Below are positions 36,008 through 47,976 of a DNA stretch of 64,000 bases, in pieces. The DNA comes from Galerina marginata (taxonomy: Eukaryota > Basidiomycota > Agaricomycetes > Agaricales > Galerinaceae). A program made the position numbers and the translations under genes. Location: NCBI GenBank assembly GCA_023014335.1, contig JAECYW010000037.1, positions 248,001-312,000 on the forward strand, written 5' to 3'. The notes under the pieces are model-generated. The model had not been told where the DNA came from. It saw nothing but the letters and a program-made list of their open reading frames with translations, and ran no database searches. Position 1 is the stretch's first letter; each line of letters starts with the position of its first letter.

Positions 36008-36423
36008 GAACTATGGCAGTCGGTCAGTCTAATGCGACATATATATAGCTCCATGACAAAGAAGAGGGATTGAGAATAATTTGCGATCGCAGTTGAGTGG
36101 GTGTGCAAAGGGACCTTGGACAGATAAGAAGAACCATGCATGAAAAAAGGTCTGTCAGCCGCTTAGAACAGTTCTAAGATAAAGTCAAGTGACCTCGATA
36201 AAGGCGCCACGTTTGGCGTCTTTGTAGAGATGCTAAAGACGTAAAGACATCGTGGATCTTCAGCGAGCAAGGTACAAAGACGAAGAACAGACTGAGACGA
36301 TGCCGACGACAAAGACGCGACTCGAGGCAGATCGAGCGTCACCGTGAGTTCCCGGATCCGGCAATTGACATTGTAAATCTAATCTAATCTACTTACTATC
36401 ACGTGCAATGGGATTCAAACGGT

Positions 36424-36970
36424 CAGGAGATTCAAAACCGTGTCTACAGCTTGCAAAACACTGCATCTCTGCCAATTTTTTTGCATATTCTACCCTTTAT
36501 CTCAGCTTCACGAATATGCAAAAAATCTGAGGAAAAGTTGACTTGAGCCTGTTGTGGACGGTGTTCTCTCGAGACTACTCACATCAAAATGTAATAAATT
36601 TGTGTCTCAAGCTCGAACAACCTCGATTTAGAGCACAAAATTTTGGAGATGAATTTGTATACGAAGAATTGGATGCATAAGTGAGTGTAGCACCGAAAGT
36701 AGACGAAAAGGTCGAAAAAGCGCGACGAAATCGTGACACTTTAAAGGATTTCTCCGCTTTCGGCTCGCTGGAAGATTCCGTGACTTCACGTTACTTTTTT
36801 TTGACCGCCTTCATTTTGAGCTCAATTCTACACTAAATGTCTCAAAATTTGGTATTAGAAATCCTTAAGATAAATAGAAAGTCCTTGCAAATTTTGGTAA
36901 AGATTGAAGAAAAACTCGTTGTGGAATTTGAGATTCAAAATCGCTTGTCGGAGTTTTTGAATCTCCTTGG
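36424..36970. mobile_element. Non-autonomous DNA element (547 bp) related to the 124 bp MITE
   Basis: Ends CAGGAGATTCAAAA and TTTTTGAATCTCCTTGG form imperfect terminal inverted repeats, and the right-end 40 bp matches the left subterminal part of the MITE at 22831-22954. No reading frame. The interior has a local inverted motif (TTTGCATATTC / GAATATGCAAA). The smaller MITE is plausibly an internally deleted derivative. Confidence 0.55.
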
Positions 36971-36989
36971 GCTTGATATGTATGGCTAA

Positions 36990-37285
36990 TTTAATCTAGG
37001 ACGCTTGCCTCAATTTTCACCAAATACGGCAATAATTTCTGGCTCTCGTCATTTACTAATCTGGACGATTTTTTTTTTGGGAGGCGGACTGCCCGAAAAC
37101 AAAATTTTCAACCACCGTGGTCCGTGTCCTAGGTCAAATCCCTGAAAGGTCATAGCGAAGGTCATATGCATATATTTACTAATTATCTTAATTCGATTTT
37201 AAGTACTATAGTGCCTCGTACCGACTAGTAACTCGGCAAATGCATGTGCGAGGCAAGTGATAGATAAGAGGAAAAGATATGTCGA
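36990..37285. other. Intergenic
   Basis: Short AT-rich interval; nothing recognised. Confidence 0.35.
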
Positions 37286-37289
37286 AGGC

Positions 37290-38449
37290 TCAGACTAGGA
37301 AAGCCCTGACAAAAAAACAACGAAGAGAAAGCGCGTGTACTATTTCCTCCTCAGGCATTGGGCCGCCGATCAGGAGAGTGTTGCTGGCTGTAGTTTGCAA
37401 CTCGTCGATGGCCGAACGGATTCTATCGACTCTAACTTCCAAGTCAAAGATCAACATCCGGAGTCTTCGAACGACCTTCCCAGCTCGATTCAACAGGCTC
37501 AGGTGCACCCGAGTGTCTGATAATAGACGACGATTTCCACCTAGAACAGTCCATAGACTTCCGGAGATGTCGGCTAGGTCCGTCTTCATTGTGTTATTGT
37601 GCAAAAGATCAGAGAGCATCTCAAGTGCCCAATCCAGAACAACCAGGTCTTCATGTGTATCCTGGTGGAGTTGGGCGAGGGTGTGGTTCAAAGCTTCGTA
37701 GCCTTTAAGGACATGAAGAAATGCATGTTCAAGACGTTCTTGTCGATGAGGAGGCTGGGACCGCCTAAAGGAAAGAAAACCCAGTATGTGTTTCGTCCAG
37801 CGACGTGACGATCTGTGAGCCAAAGACGTCAAAAATCGAGAGGATGCCAAAATCCTGATGGGAGATGGTATATTAGGGAAATGCTGATGCGCATGAGCAA
37901 ATAGACGTACAAATCAAGGGACGATAGCAGCCGTGCCTTGTACTTCTCCAAACCAAGAACAGAATCCTTTGCTATGAGCCGGACCTCCTTCAAGTGGGAG
38001 GAAATCTTCGTTGCGTTGTTGAAAAAATCGCCCATGATTATGGCATGAATTTCGTCCAAAGAGAGAATGATTTCACGAAGCTCCCATCCCAGACCAGTGG
38101 GGTTGTCGTTCGACACGGGGACGTCATGAGAAAGGCCGGAAAACCGGTCGACAGGAACAGACAAAATGTCGCCAAATTCTTGGAGCTTCAAATTGGAATG
38201 AAAAGGTGGGAAGGCGCCTGCTTTGGCACGTGAAGGTCCGGATCTCTCGCAGAGAGGAAGCCAGGAAAAAGCGGGCAAAATGCATGCCATTCGGATGTAA
38301 ATATTCGGGGTAGAAGCCGATGACGGAGGCGAAGCGATGGTGGAGCAAAACTGGCCCGAACCTATGACGGGTACGGAACACAGCGGGAAGAGGACGAATT
38401 CATAGAGGCAAAACACCGCAAAAACAGTTTTGACGAAGTACCACATCAA
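37290..38449 (-). CDS. Helical hypothetical protein with membrane-proximal features
   Basis: Two exons: 38449 (or a later start) to 37911, and 37854-37290, joined in frame (SSLDL-ILASSRF). The product is almost entirely alpha-helical: SLDEIHAIIMGDFFNNATKI, then LHQDTHEDLVVLDWALEMLS, SLWTVLGGNRRLLS and a final amphipathic stretch. The pattern is that of expanded Agaricomycete hypothetical families, with no catalytic motif. The first 60 codons are probably not the true start: a MAPxSSSAS-type N-terminus exists in a neighbouring frame, as in the palindrome copies, so a short intron or a frameshift lies near 38290. Its 5' end and promoter are duplicated in both arms (8740-9680, 17650-18590). Confidence 0.5.
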
Positions 38450-39090
38450 GGTGACGGATGCTGGGGAGTTGTGGCGAAAACGGCAGCGAATTTAACGAAG
38501 GCGTCTTATTTGTGAGTCGGGGCATGATTTATATCGAACGGGAGTGCACAGGGAGAAGGATAATGAGCGACAAAGGCCCATTGCAATGTGCATTACAGGG
38601 CAAGGACCTCGAGATCCATAAACGATCTATGTGGCACGTCAGTATTTTTTTGTTACACAACCCACTGGATACGCACGTTGACCAAGAGATGAGCATGAGT
38701 GCCCTCCAATGTCCTAAGTTCAATACATGACAATAGGATAAGCGGCGCTAGTAGCCAATAGCTCGAAATCCGTTCGAATTCTAAACTTCTAAGCCGCGAT
38801 CAAGGCAATGTCTGCCACTGTCACCCTCGTGACTTCCTGTCGCGTCAACGCGTCACCGCGTCACCGCTTATTAAATATTACCTCCTGAACCTAACAAGCC
38901 ACTGTCAATGTTGCCCTAATCAGAATCAAATCCTTAGGACTGGACGATCTACCTCAATCTTGTCTCGTTAAAAAGCTAATCCAACCTGTACGGACTTGAA
39001 GATGATTGAAAAAGTCTTCATACGCGACTCGAGCTGTCATGGTTGGCTTTGTCAAGTTCTGCGTAGCCCAGCTGCTTGCGCATCTAGAGG
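38450..39090 (-). repeat. 5' flank homologous to both palindrome arms
   Basis: Clear but diverged similarity to 9070-9680 and 17650-18260, including CAAGGACCTCGAGAT.CATAAACG and TTTTGTCAAGTTCTGC. Together with 38150-38450 it makes about 0.9 kb of shared DNA. Confidence 0.65.
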
Positions 39091-39183
39091 AGCTATCTAC
39101 TGGGCTTACAATTGCAAAAGTCGAAATGAGATGTCGATCTTTACTCCCAACCGCAGCACCATGAGGGAATCCGGGTGTTTATA

Positions 39184-39690
39184 ACCGAGTGGCAAGTACA
39201 CGATGTATACATACAAAGGTACGCACGGAGGTCAAGGCTAAAATGAGGGATGATAACGGTTTCTATTCTCAGCCACGAGGGAAACTGGGTGTTGGCAGAG
39301 CCACCAAGTGGCAAGTACACGAGGTACTCGACGCGCGTACAAAGGTACGTACGGAGGTAAAGGCTAAAATGAAAATGAAAAAGGACGATGACGCGTCTCT
39401 ATTCTCAGCCGCAGGACCACGACGAGGGGAATTGGGTGTTTACAACTTGCAGAGCCACCAAGTGGCAAGTACACGAGGTCAGCACGAGGTACTCGACGCA
39501 CGTACAAAGGTACGTACGGAGATCTGGGTGTTTACAGGCTTGCAGAGTGTCACCGAGTGGCAAGTCCACGAGGTACGTGTACAAAAGTACATACAGAGGT
39601 CAAGGCTAAATGAGACTTGCAGAATCATCGAGAGGCAAGTACACGAGGTACGTACAAAGGTACGTACGGAGGTAAAGGCTACAAGCCAAT
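39184..39690 (+). repeat. Irregular minisatellite with GTACGTACGG core
   Basis: Five unequal units (about 117, 152, 93, 66 and 75 bp) begin near GAGTGGCAAGTACACGAGG and contain AAAGGTACGTACGGAGGT and AAGGCTAAAATGA. One frame stays open for 177 codons, giving repeats of VHEV and TKVRTEVKAK. The irregular unit lengths and lack of gene context make coding doubtful. The same core motif occurs at the inner edges of the palindrome arms. Confidence 0.7.
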
Positions 39691-39699
39691 TTATTTTTC

Positions 39700-40025
39700 A
39701 CTTGACTTCGGCAGATGTTTAGTTGCCTTTCTTTTGTGGTACGAAATCCTAATATCTTCCGCGTTATTATCGTCGTAAGACATAACCTCCTCCAGAAATG
39801 ACGCAAGGGTCGGTGGGAAGTACGACCACACGATAATCATCCTTTGAATGAGTTCTGAGGGACTCGGAGAAGATCCTATAGCCACTTGCTTCACGGTGGA
39901 AGTAACTGCACTGCTGTTAGATTGTCTGGTTGCATACGGACGTAAATCACTACAGTAGCTATACACCCAGGAGTAATCAATCCACTGGAAGACAGTCGTG
40001 GGTAATCGATCGTACATCCACACTG
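39700..40025 (-). other. Possible short coding segment
   Basis: A minus-strand frame ending near 39720 (ELIQRMIIVWSYFPPTLASFLEEV) looks coding-like but has no start, and it abuts the decayed fragment at 40030. Not resolved. Confidence 0.25.
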
Positions 40026-40029
40026 GGAT

Positions 40030-40290
40030 GCAAACGCAGTGAATAAGGAACTCTCAATTGAGACGTCGAAGATGGAAGTAGTCCTCTCAATCAAGAAGAA
40101 GTGAAGGGTTGTTGCAATAATTGACCCTCATCTCCGACAAACTGGGTTGGGCAATAGGGTTAGAAAGCGTACGTGCTAGAACGCAAGATACCCACTGAAA
40201 GAGTTCAGAGCGAAAATATGGCTCGACTGGCGTTTTCATATTTAACTTTTCGTTGTAATTTGTTGGCATGATGGGCAGTCTGGGATAGAT
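40030..40290 (-). pseudogene. Fragment of the 25799-28390 gene's 3' end
   Basis: On the minus strand the segment KLNMKTPVEPYF, the following intron (with CTTTCTAACCCTAT and CCCAG) and TTTGTCGGAGA match 28160-28390 (MLNMKPPVEPYF). Substitutions and indels interrupt the frame after the intron. It is a dispersed, decayed copy in inverted orientation. Confidence 0.65.
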
Positions 40291-40860
40291 ATCACTTCGG
40301 TTTCTGCAGAAGTGAGCTTTGAAGGGAGATGACATACAAATAAGCGGAGATGGCCTTTCGGTGCCTTCTAGCACGACCGAGCCGAATGGGAGTGGAGTAT
40401 GCGTGGAGGAACAATTGAATGGCGAGAGATGGTAAAGGAAAAGGCAGAGAGCTCACCTTGACAGTGGCAAAATTGATACCCTTCCCAGATTCGATACTCC
40501 ACAACCAATTCTTCATATGTCAACGCAGCTTCGGATAAATCTCCTACAAAATCCGATCAGAACGTCAATCCGCCCACAGAACCAAGAAAAACTCACAAAC
40601 CCCTCAGGAACACCTACTTTCGCCCTCTAACATCGTCCTGTGGGCCACACCATCCCACTCCACTGCGCCTGCAGCATAAAAAAAACCTGACCTTCCGGAT
40701 GATCCAGTGAAACAGATGGAGCTGGTCAGCAATAGAGAAGAGAACATTGCCAACCCCAGGACAACACAAACTTCTTTCCTTCCGCCGACTTCTGAAACGG
40801 CAGAGAAGAGTTTGAGCTGTGAATGACTGGCCTGGTTGGATTCAAGTTAATTATATAAGT

Positions 40861-41000
40861 CATGGTGTGTGTGACGAAAACGACTTACTTTTCCGTCAGA
40901 CATTAAAATATTAAAGCGAGCAGTCGACGTCATGGTGTGTGTGACGAAAACGACTTACCTTTCCGTCAGACATTAAAATATTAAAGCGTCGCAGTCGACT
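40861..41000. repeat. 70 bp tandem duplication
   Basis: CATGGTGTGTGTGACGAAAA... at 40861-40930 is repeated at 40931-41000 with one internal difference (T/C) and a small change before GCAGTCGAC. The palindrome GCAGTCGACTGC follows directly. Confidence 0.8.
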
Positions 41001-41835
41001 GCTCGCTACCGCGAGCCCGGTAGTGAATGAGAATCGCCATTCTCCCCCAGATTCTCGGACAAGTCGATCAAGCGAGACACTGGTGTTGATCAATGGTATT
41101 TTAGGAATGAAGTTGATGGTCCTGCCGCCCTCAAGGATTATACTAATTTATAGACCTAAAGGTTTTGGAATAAGGAGTCGAAAAGCAATGATTACCGAAA
41201 GAATGCCCACCAAATTCCCGACATGACGAAAGATGCAAGTCTGGAAACAAGAGCTGACAAGAGGGAACCTACGAATGTCGCCGTGCTTTTTATTTAGACC
41301 CTTGGCTCATTGCCAAAATAGAGGTTTATCTGATGAGTAAAGTTCAAATTGCAATTGGTGACATCCCGACTGAAAAGACTGGATGACAGGAACAACAACG
41401 AGTCGGTATCGTTCCAGGCCGGTGAATGTTTGGACCGGAGGCGGGTTTCTCCGAACCTGTCACGAAATTTACAGTAAACAATTGCAAGTAAGTAGGTACG
41501 AAAGGGATTTGTGATTCTTTTGTGGTTCGTGCCCTGGCCATTTCAGTCGCAGGCTTTTGGGTCAACGTTCTTTGTGACATGTCCCGTATTTAACTCACCT
41601 CCACTACTGCATGCCCATCACTTATTCCCCCGCAGAGTGGCATTTATGCATTCGAATGCGACGCCATTGAAATATGTGAGCCACACTTCGTACTCAGTTT
41701 ATCGAAGGCTGACAACACAATCGTTATTCGAAATGTTAGCCAGGCGATATTGACTATCCCCCTCGTGATGCATATCTTCACCAACCTGTGAGCCTAGCTC
41801 GGAAATCAAATCGTAATTACCATGTTATTCTTTAG

Positions 41836-42636
41836 TTGTGGTACTTATTCTTTTTGACAGGCTCGTCATACTTAAACCTTTCATGGGAAGAGCGACAACG
41901 TAGACCTATCCAGGAGACAGCAAACACCTCACCTCGTGTATCCAAAACCTTGATCCTTTTACTCTTATCTCTGGGCTTTTTTTTAATGTCGATGCTGGTT
42001 CAGTCTTCATCTTTAAATCGCCTGCGAGATCTGTATATCGGCACACCGCAAGGAATTGGCGAGGATGCTGTGGCATTGCAAGACTTTGCGTGGCGGCATG
42101 GGGGGGCCAAAATTCTACTGGAACTCACTAGTCCACCGTCTAAATCCGACAAACGAAATGGTCCCATTGTGGCTCTCGACGACGATATCCTGCCTGGGAG
42201 ATGCTGGGTGATAGATGGTTCGCACGGACAGATTGCTGTCCAGCTCTCGGCGACCATCGTGGTTACTCACATAACGATTGAACATGTTTCCAAAACCCTA
42301 GTCGAGAACCTCGGGACAGCTCCCAAAACTCTATTATTCTGGGGAATATCGAAAGTCCCGCTTTCGGATTGGAACAAGGACGCAAGTAAACGGGGACATC
42401 TACCCCCAGGGTTAAAAACGCCTCTTGAACCCACAATTTCACATCCACGATATTCTTTCACATTGCTTGGCGAGATGCGTTATGACCCCAGTTCAACTAA
42501 TAATCGCCAAACGTACACCGTACCTCTGTCGCGGAGGAGTAGAGAAGGATTGTTTGGCGTTGCTGCAGAAGTCACAGCAAATTGGGGAGCAAATTCGACC
42601 TGTCTCTACAGAATGCGTGTTCATGGACGTCTGTGA
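41836..42636 (+). CDS. SUN-domain nuclear-envelope protein (C-terminal exon)
   Basis: One exon after an acceptor at 41835 encodes a short charged N-terminal tail, a transmembrane segment (residues about 38-55, LILLLLSLGFFLMSMLV) and a SUN domain (about 82-266): DFAWRHGGAKILLELTSP, CWVIDGSHGQIAVQL, IEHVSK, WGISK, and the characteristic ending NSTCLYRMRVHG. SUN proteins sit in the inner nuclear membrane and pair with KASH proteins to link nucleus and cytoskeleton, or act in the ER (Slp1 type). The first exon(s) lie upstream: ATGCATTCG at 41646 with a donor at 41676 is the best candidate. The luminal coiled coil is nearly absent, so this is a short family member. Confidence 0.75.
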   Translation: MWYLFFLTGSSYLNLSWEERQRRPIQETANTSPRVSKTLILLLLSLGFFLMSMLVQSSSLNRLRDLYIGTPQGIGEDAVALQDFAWRHGGAKILLELTSPPSKSDKRNGPIVALDDDILPGRCWVIDGSHGQIAVQLSATIVVTHITIEHVSKTLVENLGTAPKTLLFWGISKVPLSDWNKDASKRGHLPPGLKTPLEPTISHPRYSFTLLGEMRYDPSSTNNRQTYTVPLSRRSREGLFGVAAEVTANWGANSTCLYRMRVHGRL

Positions 42637-42639
42637 TTG

Positions 42640-43780
42640 TAGAATCTTTCATTCAATAAAATTTATGTATGGGTACATAACCGACTTGGGGATTACGCCA
42701 AAACTACGTTTTCATGCCTGTTGGCGGGCATTGTGATGTGGGCTCTCGTAATATATTTCGTGGGCACATAAGCAACGCATAAGCATTTCAATGTCCCCAC
42801 AAAAATATTCAGGCTTCAGCACCCTTGGTAAACTTTTAAAGTGACTGCGCGGAAACATTCTCACTGCGCGTATATTTATTGGCTGTCCCGGGAATATAAT
42901 ATCCTGTTTCCGGGGAGGTATATGATCCCAGAAGAAATATTCATGGTGTGCTTAAATACATTCAGTACGCGCAGAAATTACGAGTCCTATTTATTTTGCC
43001 CGTCATAACACCTTCGTTTTGCCTGTCCCCTCACTTTTTGTTTTCTAAACACAATTTCCTGATCAATGCAATTCTAATGATCTAACTTTTTCATTCAATA
43101 ACCTTACTGCCATATACCACAGCCATGTAGATTATTTTCTCGGTCAAATCGCCCAGTTGCGTCACAAAACGAAACAAAAGACGTTGGCGATGGCTGAAAT
43201 AGTTAAGACTGCTGTTTGTGCAACGGCAGCTGTCTCAATATTCCCGCTCCCCGACTTCCGTGCCCGTCCCACCACCCTCATCCTGTGGCTAATTTCTAAC
43301 TCCTCCAGTTACGTTGCCAGCGTCGCAGGGAGCCACGGTCCGTGGTCCAGGAGGCAGGACAGTGCAACAATAAGTTGGGGAAACAATAACTGGGAGTCGA
43401 GGTCGCTGTCTGCGTTGTTTGACGGTATGGGTTGGCGGGTACATTCCCCTCCTTCCCTCAGTCCTTGAGCCGCACCCACAGGCCGCACCCTCACCCCCTG
43501 GCCTCCCACGGCTCCAGCTCCAGCTGCCGATCGAACTGACAGTCCCATGCTCAACTACTTGCTGGGATTTTTGACTGACTTCGCGCAGGGGATGATATAA
43601 GTGGCGGGTGGGGAGGCGTAGGCGATGTGTTCTGCAGTTGAGGAGGGCGGGCAGGCGATAGCAGAACATTTCAACATCAATCTGCCGAGCTGGAGGTGGG
43701 CTGGAAATGAGGTGTTTCTTACGTTGCCGATCCGAGAGCCCCCAAAATCATCAAATTGAAATGACAGGTGCCCCTGCTGA
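42640..43780. other. Intergenic, no clear gene
   Basis: AT-rich to 43150, then GC-rich DNA with overlapping open frames on both strands (43157-43670) and no consistent splice chain. Nothing supportable. Confidence 0.35.
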
Positions 43781-43789
43781 TTGCATGAA

Positions 43790-45240
43790 ATTCCAGGTTT
43801 TGGATTCCATGTTTCCGTGGAGAGGGAGAAGGTGCTGTAGACGACGTAAGCATATCTTGGAGCATTAGAAGAATGGATTACTGACTTAGACTACTTGCTC
43901 AAGGCCCTTACACCTTGGTTTGCCTGCACAGCGCTGGGCGGTTGAGGTCATTCGTGCACGGTTGAAGTCGATATCGCGCCGGCAAAAGCGAATGGATGAG
44001 GCTGCCGAGGCGTTGCTGGCTTTGTGGTAGGGAGCTGGACATTGACGTTGGAACATCGAAGTCCCGAGCTCAGGGGCGGGCTGGAACAAGGTGAGTAAAG
44101 ATACGATGAAGATGTGAATATTTACTTACCTGTTCTTGTCAATCAGTACACATAAAAAAGACGACAAATTTTGTAGTCTGACAATGGGAGTTGAATGGGA
44201 GACTAGCAAACCGTCAGTTCGACTCGATGTTGGCTGTGGCTGCGGGATGTTGAGCATCGGCAGGTTGGATATAAAGCTGGCAGGAGGAGGAGGAAGAAGG
44301 TACTACGAAAGAGGTAGGCCAGATTTCGAGGTTCAGAAGAGAACGCTGCAGACTTGAATGGCTTGTAGCAGCCCCGAAACCTTGGTTTTCCCGTACGACG
44401 ACGCTCGCGCACCCTGCAAGTTGATACGAGTATCCCACCGATGAATGCAAAGCGGATGAAGTTGCAGCGGATGGGCTGGCTTGTAGCGGGGTATCCAACC
44501 GCTGCAGGAAGGAATTCGTTGAGATCGGAGGTGGTACGAAGGATGTGGGGGTTTCGTACGCGCCGTGGGAGATGGGTTGGAGTGTCCCAAGTGCATTTGG
44601 GCAGTCGTTATTAGCTTTGATGGCGGGCTAACGCGTGCGGGCAGATTATCACTTATCAACTTGACGGCAGCACCAGCGAAATGCACGAAAGTTAACGTCT
44701 CGGATTGAGTCGGCGTGTGGAAGAATGTTCTAGATACGAGTCATTCTACCCGTCGCGGGAGATGCGCAAGCGTGTGTGGTACATTTGACTTGACGGCAGC
44801 ACCAGCAGAACACAGGATCGTCGACGTCTTGGATTTCTAGTCGGCATGGAGAGGAGAAGGTGCTGTATATAAGGTAAGCAAATTTTCGAGCTTTAAAAGA
44901 AGGTCGTACTCACCTGAATTGTTTCTGGCGGCCTCTACCCCTTGGTTTGCCCGCACGGGGTCGTCGATGGCATTCACGCACCCTTCGAGTCAATATCGCG
45001 CTCACGGACGTCAGCGGATGAAGCTGCGGGGGCGTGGCTGGCTTTTTTGCGGGTGCATCCAACCGCCGCAGGCAGGAATTTGTCGACTTTGGTGGAGGCA
45101 CGAGAGCTGCGGGGTGTTTGTACGCGCTGCGGGAGATGTGCTGGGGCATCCATATTGCGATTCGGCATCCGTTATCGACTTGGATGACGTGCTGACGCAT
45201 GCGGGCAGAGTGGTGGTACGCGGAGAGCCCTCGGCGTTGA
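43790..45240 (-). repeat. Three diverged tandem copies of a GC-rich segment of about 0.4 kb
   Basis: Segments at about 43810-44090, 44280-44680 and 44845-45230 share an ordered series of words: CTTGGTTT(G/T)CCCGC/TAC, GTATC/GCATCCAACCGC, GGAATTCGTT/TTGTCGA, CGCGC(C/T)G(T/C)GGGAGATG and TAGCTTTGATG/GACTTGGATGACG. Minus-strand frames of all three contain a GKPR.RG-like word. It may be a repeated exon cluster or a noncoding tandem array; I cannot build a protein. Confidence 0.6.
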
Positions 45241-45249
45241 CTTCCAATC

Positions 45250-47960
45250 TGGTGGCCATAATCGCAAGCTACCACAAACAGTGGCGGATGTGGACGTTCT
45301 CGTGCGTTGTTGGGGCAGGCTCAGGATACGCAAAGGTGAGGTAGGGCAAAGATGGATGAAAGGATGCGGCAGGCCGTGTGAACATTTAAGAGGAAAGTCT
45401 TGCAATATGCATGGTACCTGCTACACTGACAAACCAAGAGCTGCCACAATTTGGCGTTCAACCACCGCGAATGCCTGGATGCTCGAAAACGAGGGGGTAG
45501 AGCGTAGCAATAGCAGCAGATGAGGCTGCCGTCGCTTTGTCCCCAGCAGACAGCAGCAGCAGAAAAACTGCTACTGCTGTTGCGTAGGTCGTCGTCACCG
45601 GCCATGACATCTTCGCCATCGCCACCGTCGTCTTGACTGCTTTCGCCCCTCCTCACGGTAGCGGTTGTTGTCGGTATGGAGGGATGGCATGCGCGCCGCG
45701 GCGGTGTTGCAGGTGTCTGTATAGTGGATAAGGTGGTGGGCAAGACACGGGTGCGGCGCCTGGGTCTGGTTGTGGCCGGAAACGTCACGAATTGATTTGG
45801 GTGAGCGGTAGGGAGTCGTTGACGTTGGGGTCGGCAGGTGAAAGAGCGGGGCGGTGACGGTGCTTCCTCGTCATAAACGAAATGTTCCATCCTAGGGCTG
45901 CTGTTGCTGCATTTCTGGACCGTGGCGAGCATTCGGGTCGTACGAGCAGCAATAGTCGTCGTCCTACTGCTCCTTTTGCTGGCCGCAGGTGCTTGTGGGG
46001 ACGAAAGGCGGAGACGGTATTAGAAGGTAGTGTCGTAAGTGGTGTCGGTAATGGCGTAGGCAGCAACAGCGGGCATGGAATCAGCCTATCACAGCGCGAA
46101 TTAGCCGTGGGCAGAAATAAACGCGAGGCGAGTCGTTTTACCACTCGTCTCGCAAACGCACCGGGCGGGTCTCCCACTCCAGGGTCTATCCTTCACCCGG
46201 TATCCAACCAAATTCGTTCGAACGTCGGCCCACAAGCCTCGAAGTGAGGGGGGCTCGCAACGTGTGGCACGGCGTCGTTCATGCTAGAGTACCTGTCGAG
46301 ATAGAAAAAATAAGTAACATAACAATTGAATGTCATAAAAATACTTACCAAATGTGTCCTTGAGGTCTTGAGAAGTGGGAGAGGCCAGGAGGGAGACAAG
46401 GGAAGTCGGTGCTGGTGGAAAGCACGATCAACCAGTGCTGATGCGGTTGATCTACCGTTTGCCATTTGAGGTGGCCAATGTGATTGGCTCCTCGAACGGA
46501 CCGGGCGATCCGTGGAGGCTGTCATTGTCGATGAGCACTTTCATAGATATAGCACAAGTATACAAAATAGCAATTGTATATCAAAACTTTCTACTACATG
46601 TGTATCATAGAATATGCACATCTATTTTTCTGCATCTCGAAGGGCGGACGAACCGGAGGTGGGTGAGAGGCAGACCGTTCACAAATGGCTTCGCGAGGGT
46701 TATAGCGCCCGGCATTTGGATGACGTGGGGGAACGGGAGATACAGGCGACGGAGGGAAGACGGTAGGTGCAAACAGGGGGCCGTGGGTGGGCATTGGACG
46801 TTGTATGCAAATGGGTGGGAATGGGGAGAGGGAAGGTGGTGCGTGGGGTACCAAAGGGGGGCAGCTGCACGAGTTATTATACCCTAACACCCATGCCGTT
46901 GGCGGAACCGGTGGGCGGTCAGTGCGAAATGGGGATGGCGCCGTAAATGAGACGAGGGTGAACTTCCCGCAAAAAACGGCGGGCCTGTGGATAGTGTTGG
47001 GTACTGTCGCAAAAACTGGGGCCGTGGCACTGCTGAATCGGTCATACAAGGGTGGCTGTGGGTTCGGTTTGCGGAACGGGGGTGCGACCCATGCTGTTCG
47101 TGAAACAGGCGGCGGTGTGCGACGGGAGGGCGCGGCCACGGAAGCATTGGAAAGATCAAGGGATGTATAAACACCATGGGGGGTAACGGGGTTGTGACGG
47201 GGTTGATGGTGTTTGTGTTATTGGATGGCTTGGGCCATGGATAACGAGGAGTGGGAGGGTGGCGTCGAGACGGCCTCGTAGAACAGAGGTTGGAATGACA
47301 AAACAGATGATGTGGTCGTCCAAAAAAAATAACCGGAAAAGACTCATTGCCACACACCGACTACGTAGATAAGGATTTAGTCTACAGAGTATTTACCAAG
47401 TCGAAACTTACTGCAGGTAACGGCACAATAATCAGCGCATTTAATCGAACCGAATGCATGTTTTTCTCTCAGGATTCGAACCGGAGTTACGAACTGAACT
47501 TGTTCACCACTGCTTGGGACCACGAGTCCAACACGAGGCAATAAAGAACGTACGCGTCAGCTACAAACCAAAAGCCTCATTTGCTTTTGCCTCCGGTGAT
47601 ATAGCCATAGGCATCGGACAGCTACGGCTTGGGTCTATTTGAGATTGTTTTGACGGTTGGCAAAATTCGACGGCAAGCGATATGGTCAGGGTATGGAGCA
47701 GTTGTATTGAAGTCCAGGTTGGAAGAAGTAGGATTCTGACTGCCGAAAATCGCCTAGGTATTAGCTCTTCCGCGGTACCCCATCACATCTTGAGAGACCA
47801 TCATGCATGGAATGTATTGAGGAATTTATAAGATTTAAGAATAGCTGATGGTCGATTTTCGTCGTGTGATTGAGGCATCGGATTACGCTTGAAAGGCTCG
47901 CGGACTTTGGTCAAAAATGCACGACCAGCAGACCTGCGTAACGCTTATAGGGACGGCTTT
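45250..47960. other. GC-rich stretch with no defensible gene
   Basis: Long frames are open on both strands (for example Pro-rich on minus at 46594-47139), as expected from base composition. Intron-like signals occur near 46300-46360. I could not choose a strand or product. Confidence 0.35.
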
Positions 47961-47976
47961 ACAACCAGTAAGATAC

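Noticed and set aside
36300..36420. tRNA-like or Pol III element near the MITE relative
   Set aside because: No A/B box pair or cloverleaf could be drawn.
46594..47139. Proline-rich 181-codon frame on the minus strand
   Set aside because: The opposite strand is equally open and the composition is low-complexity; no start context, introns or homology-like pattern.
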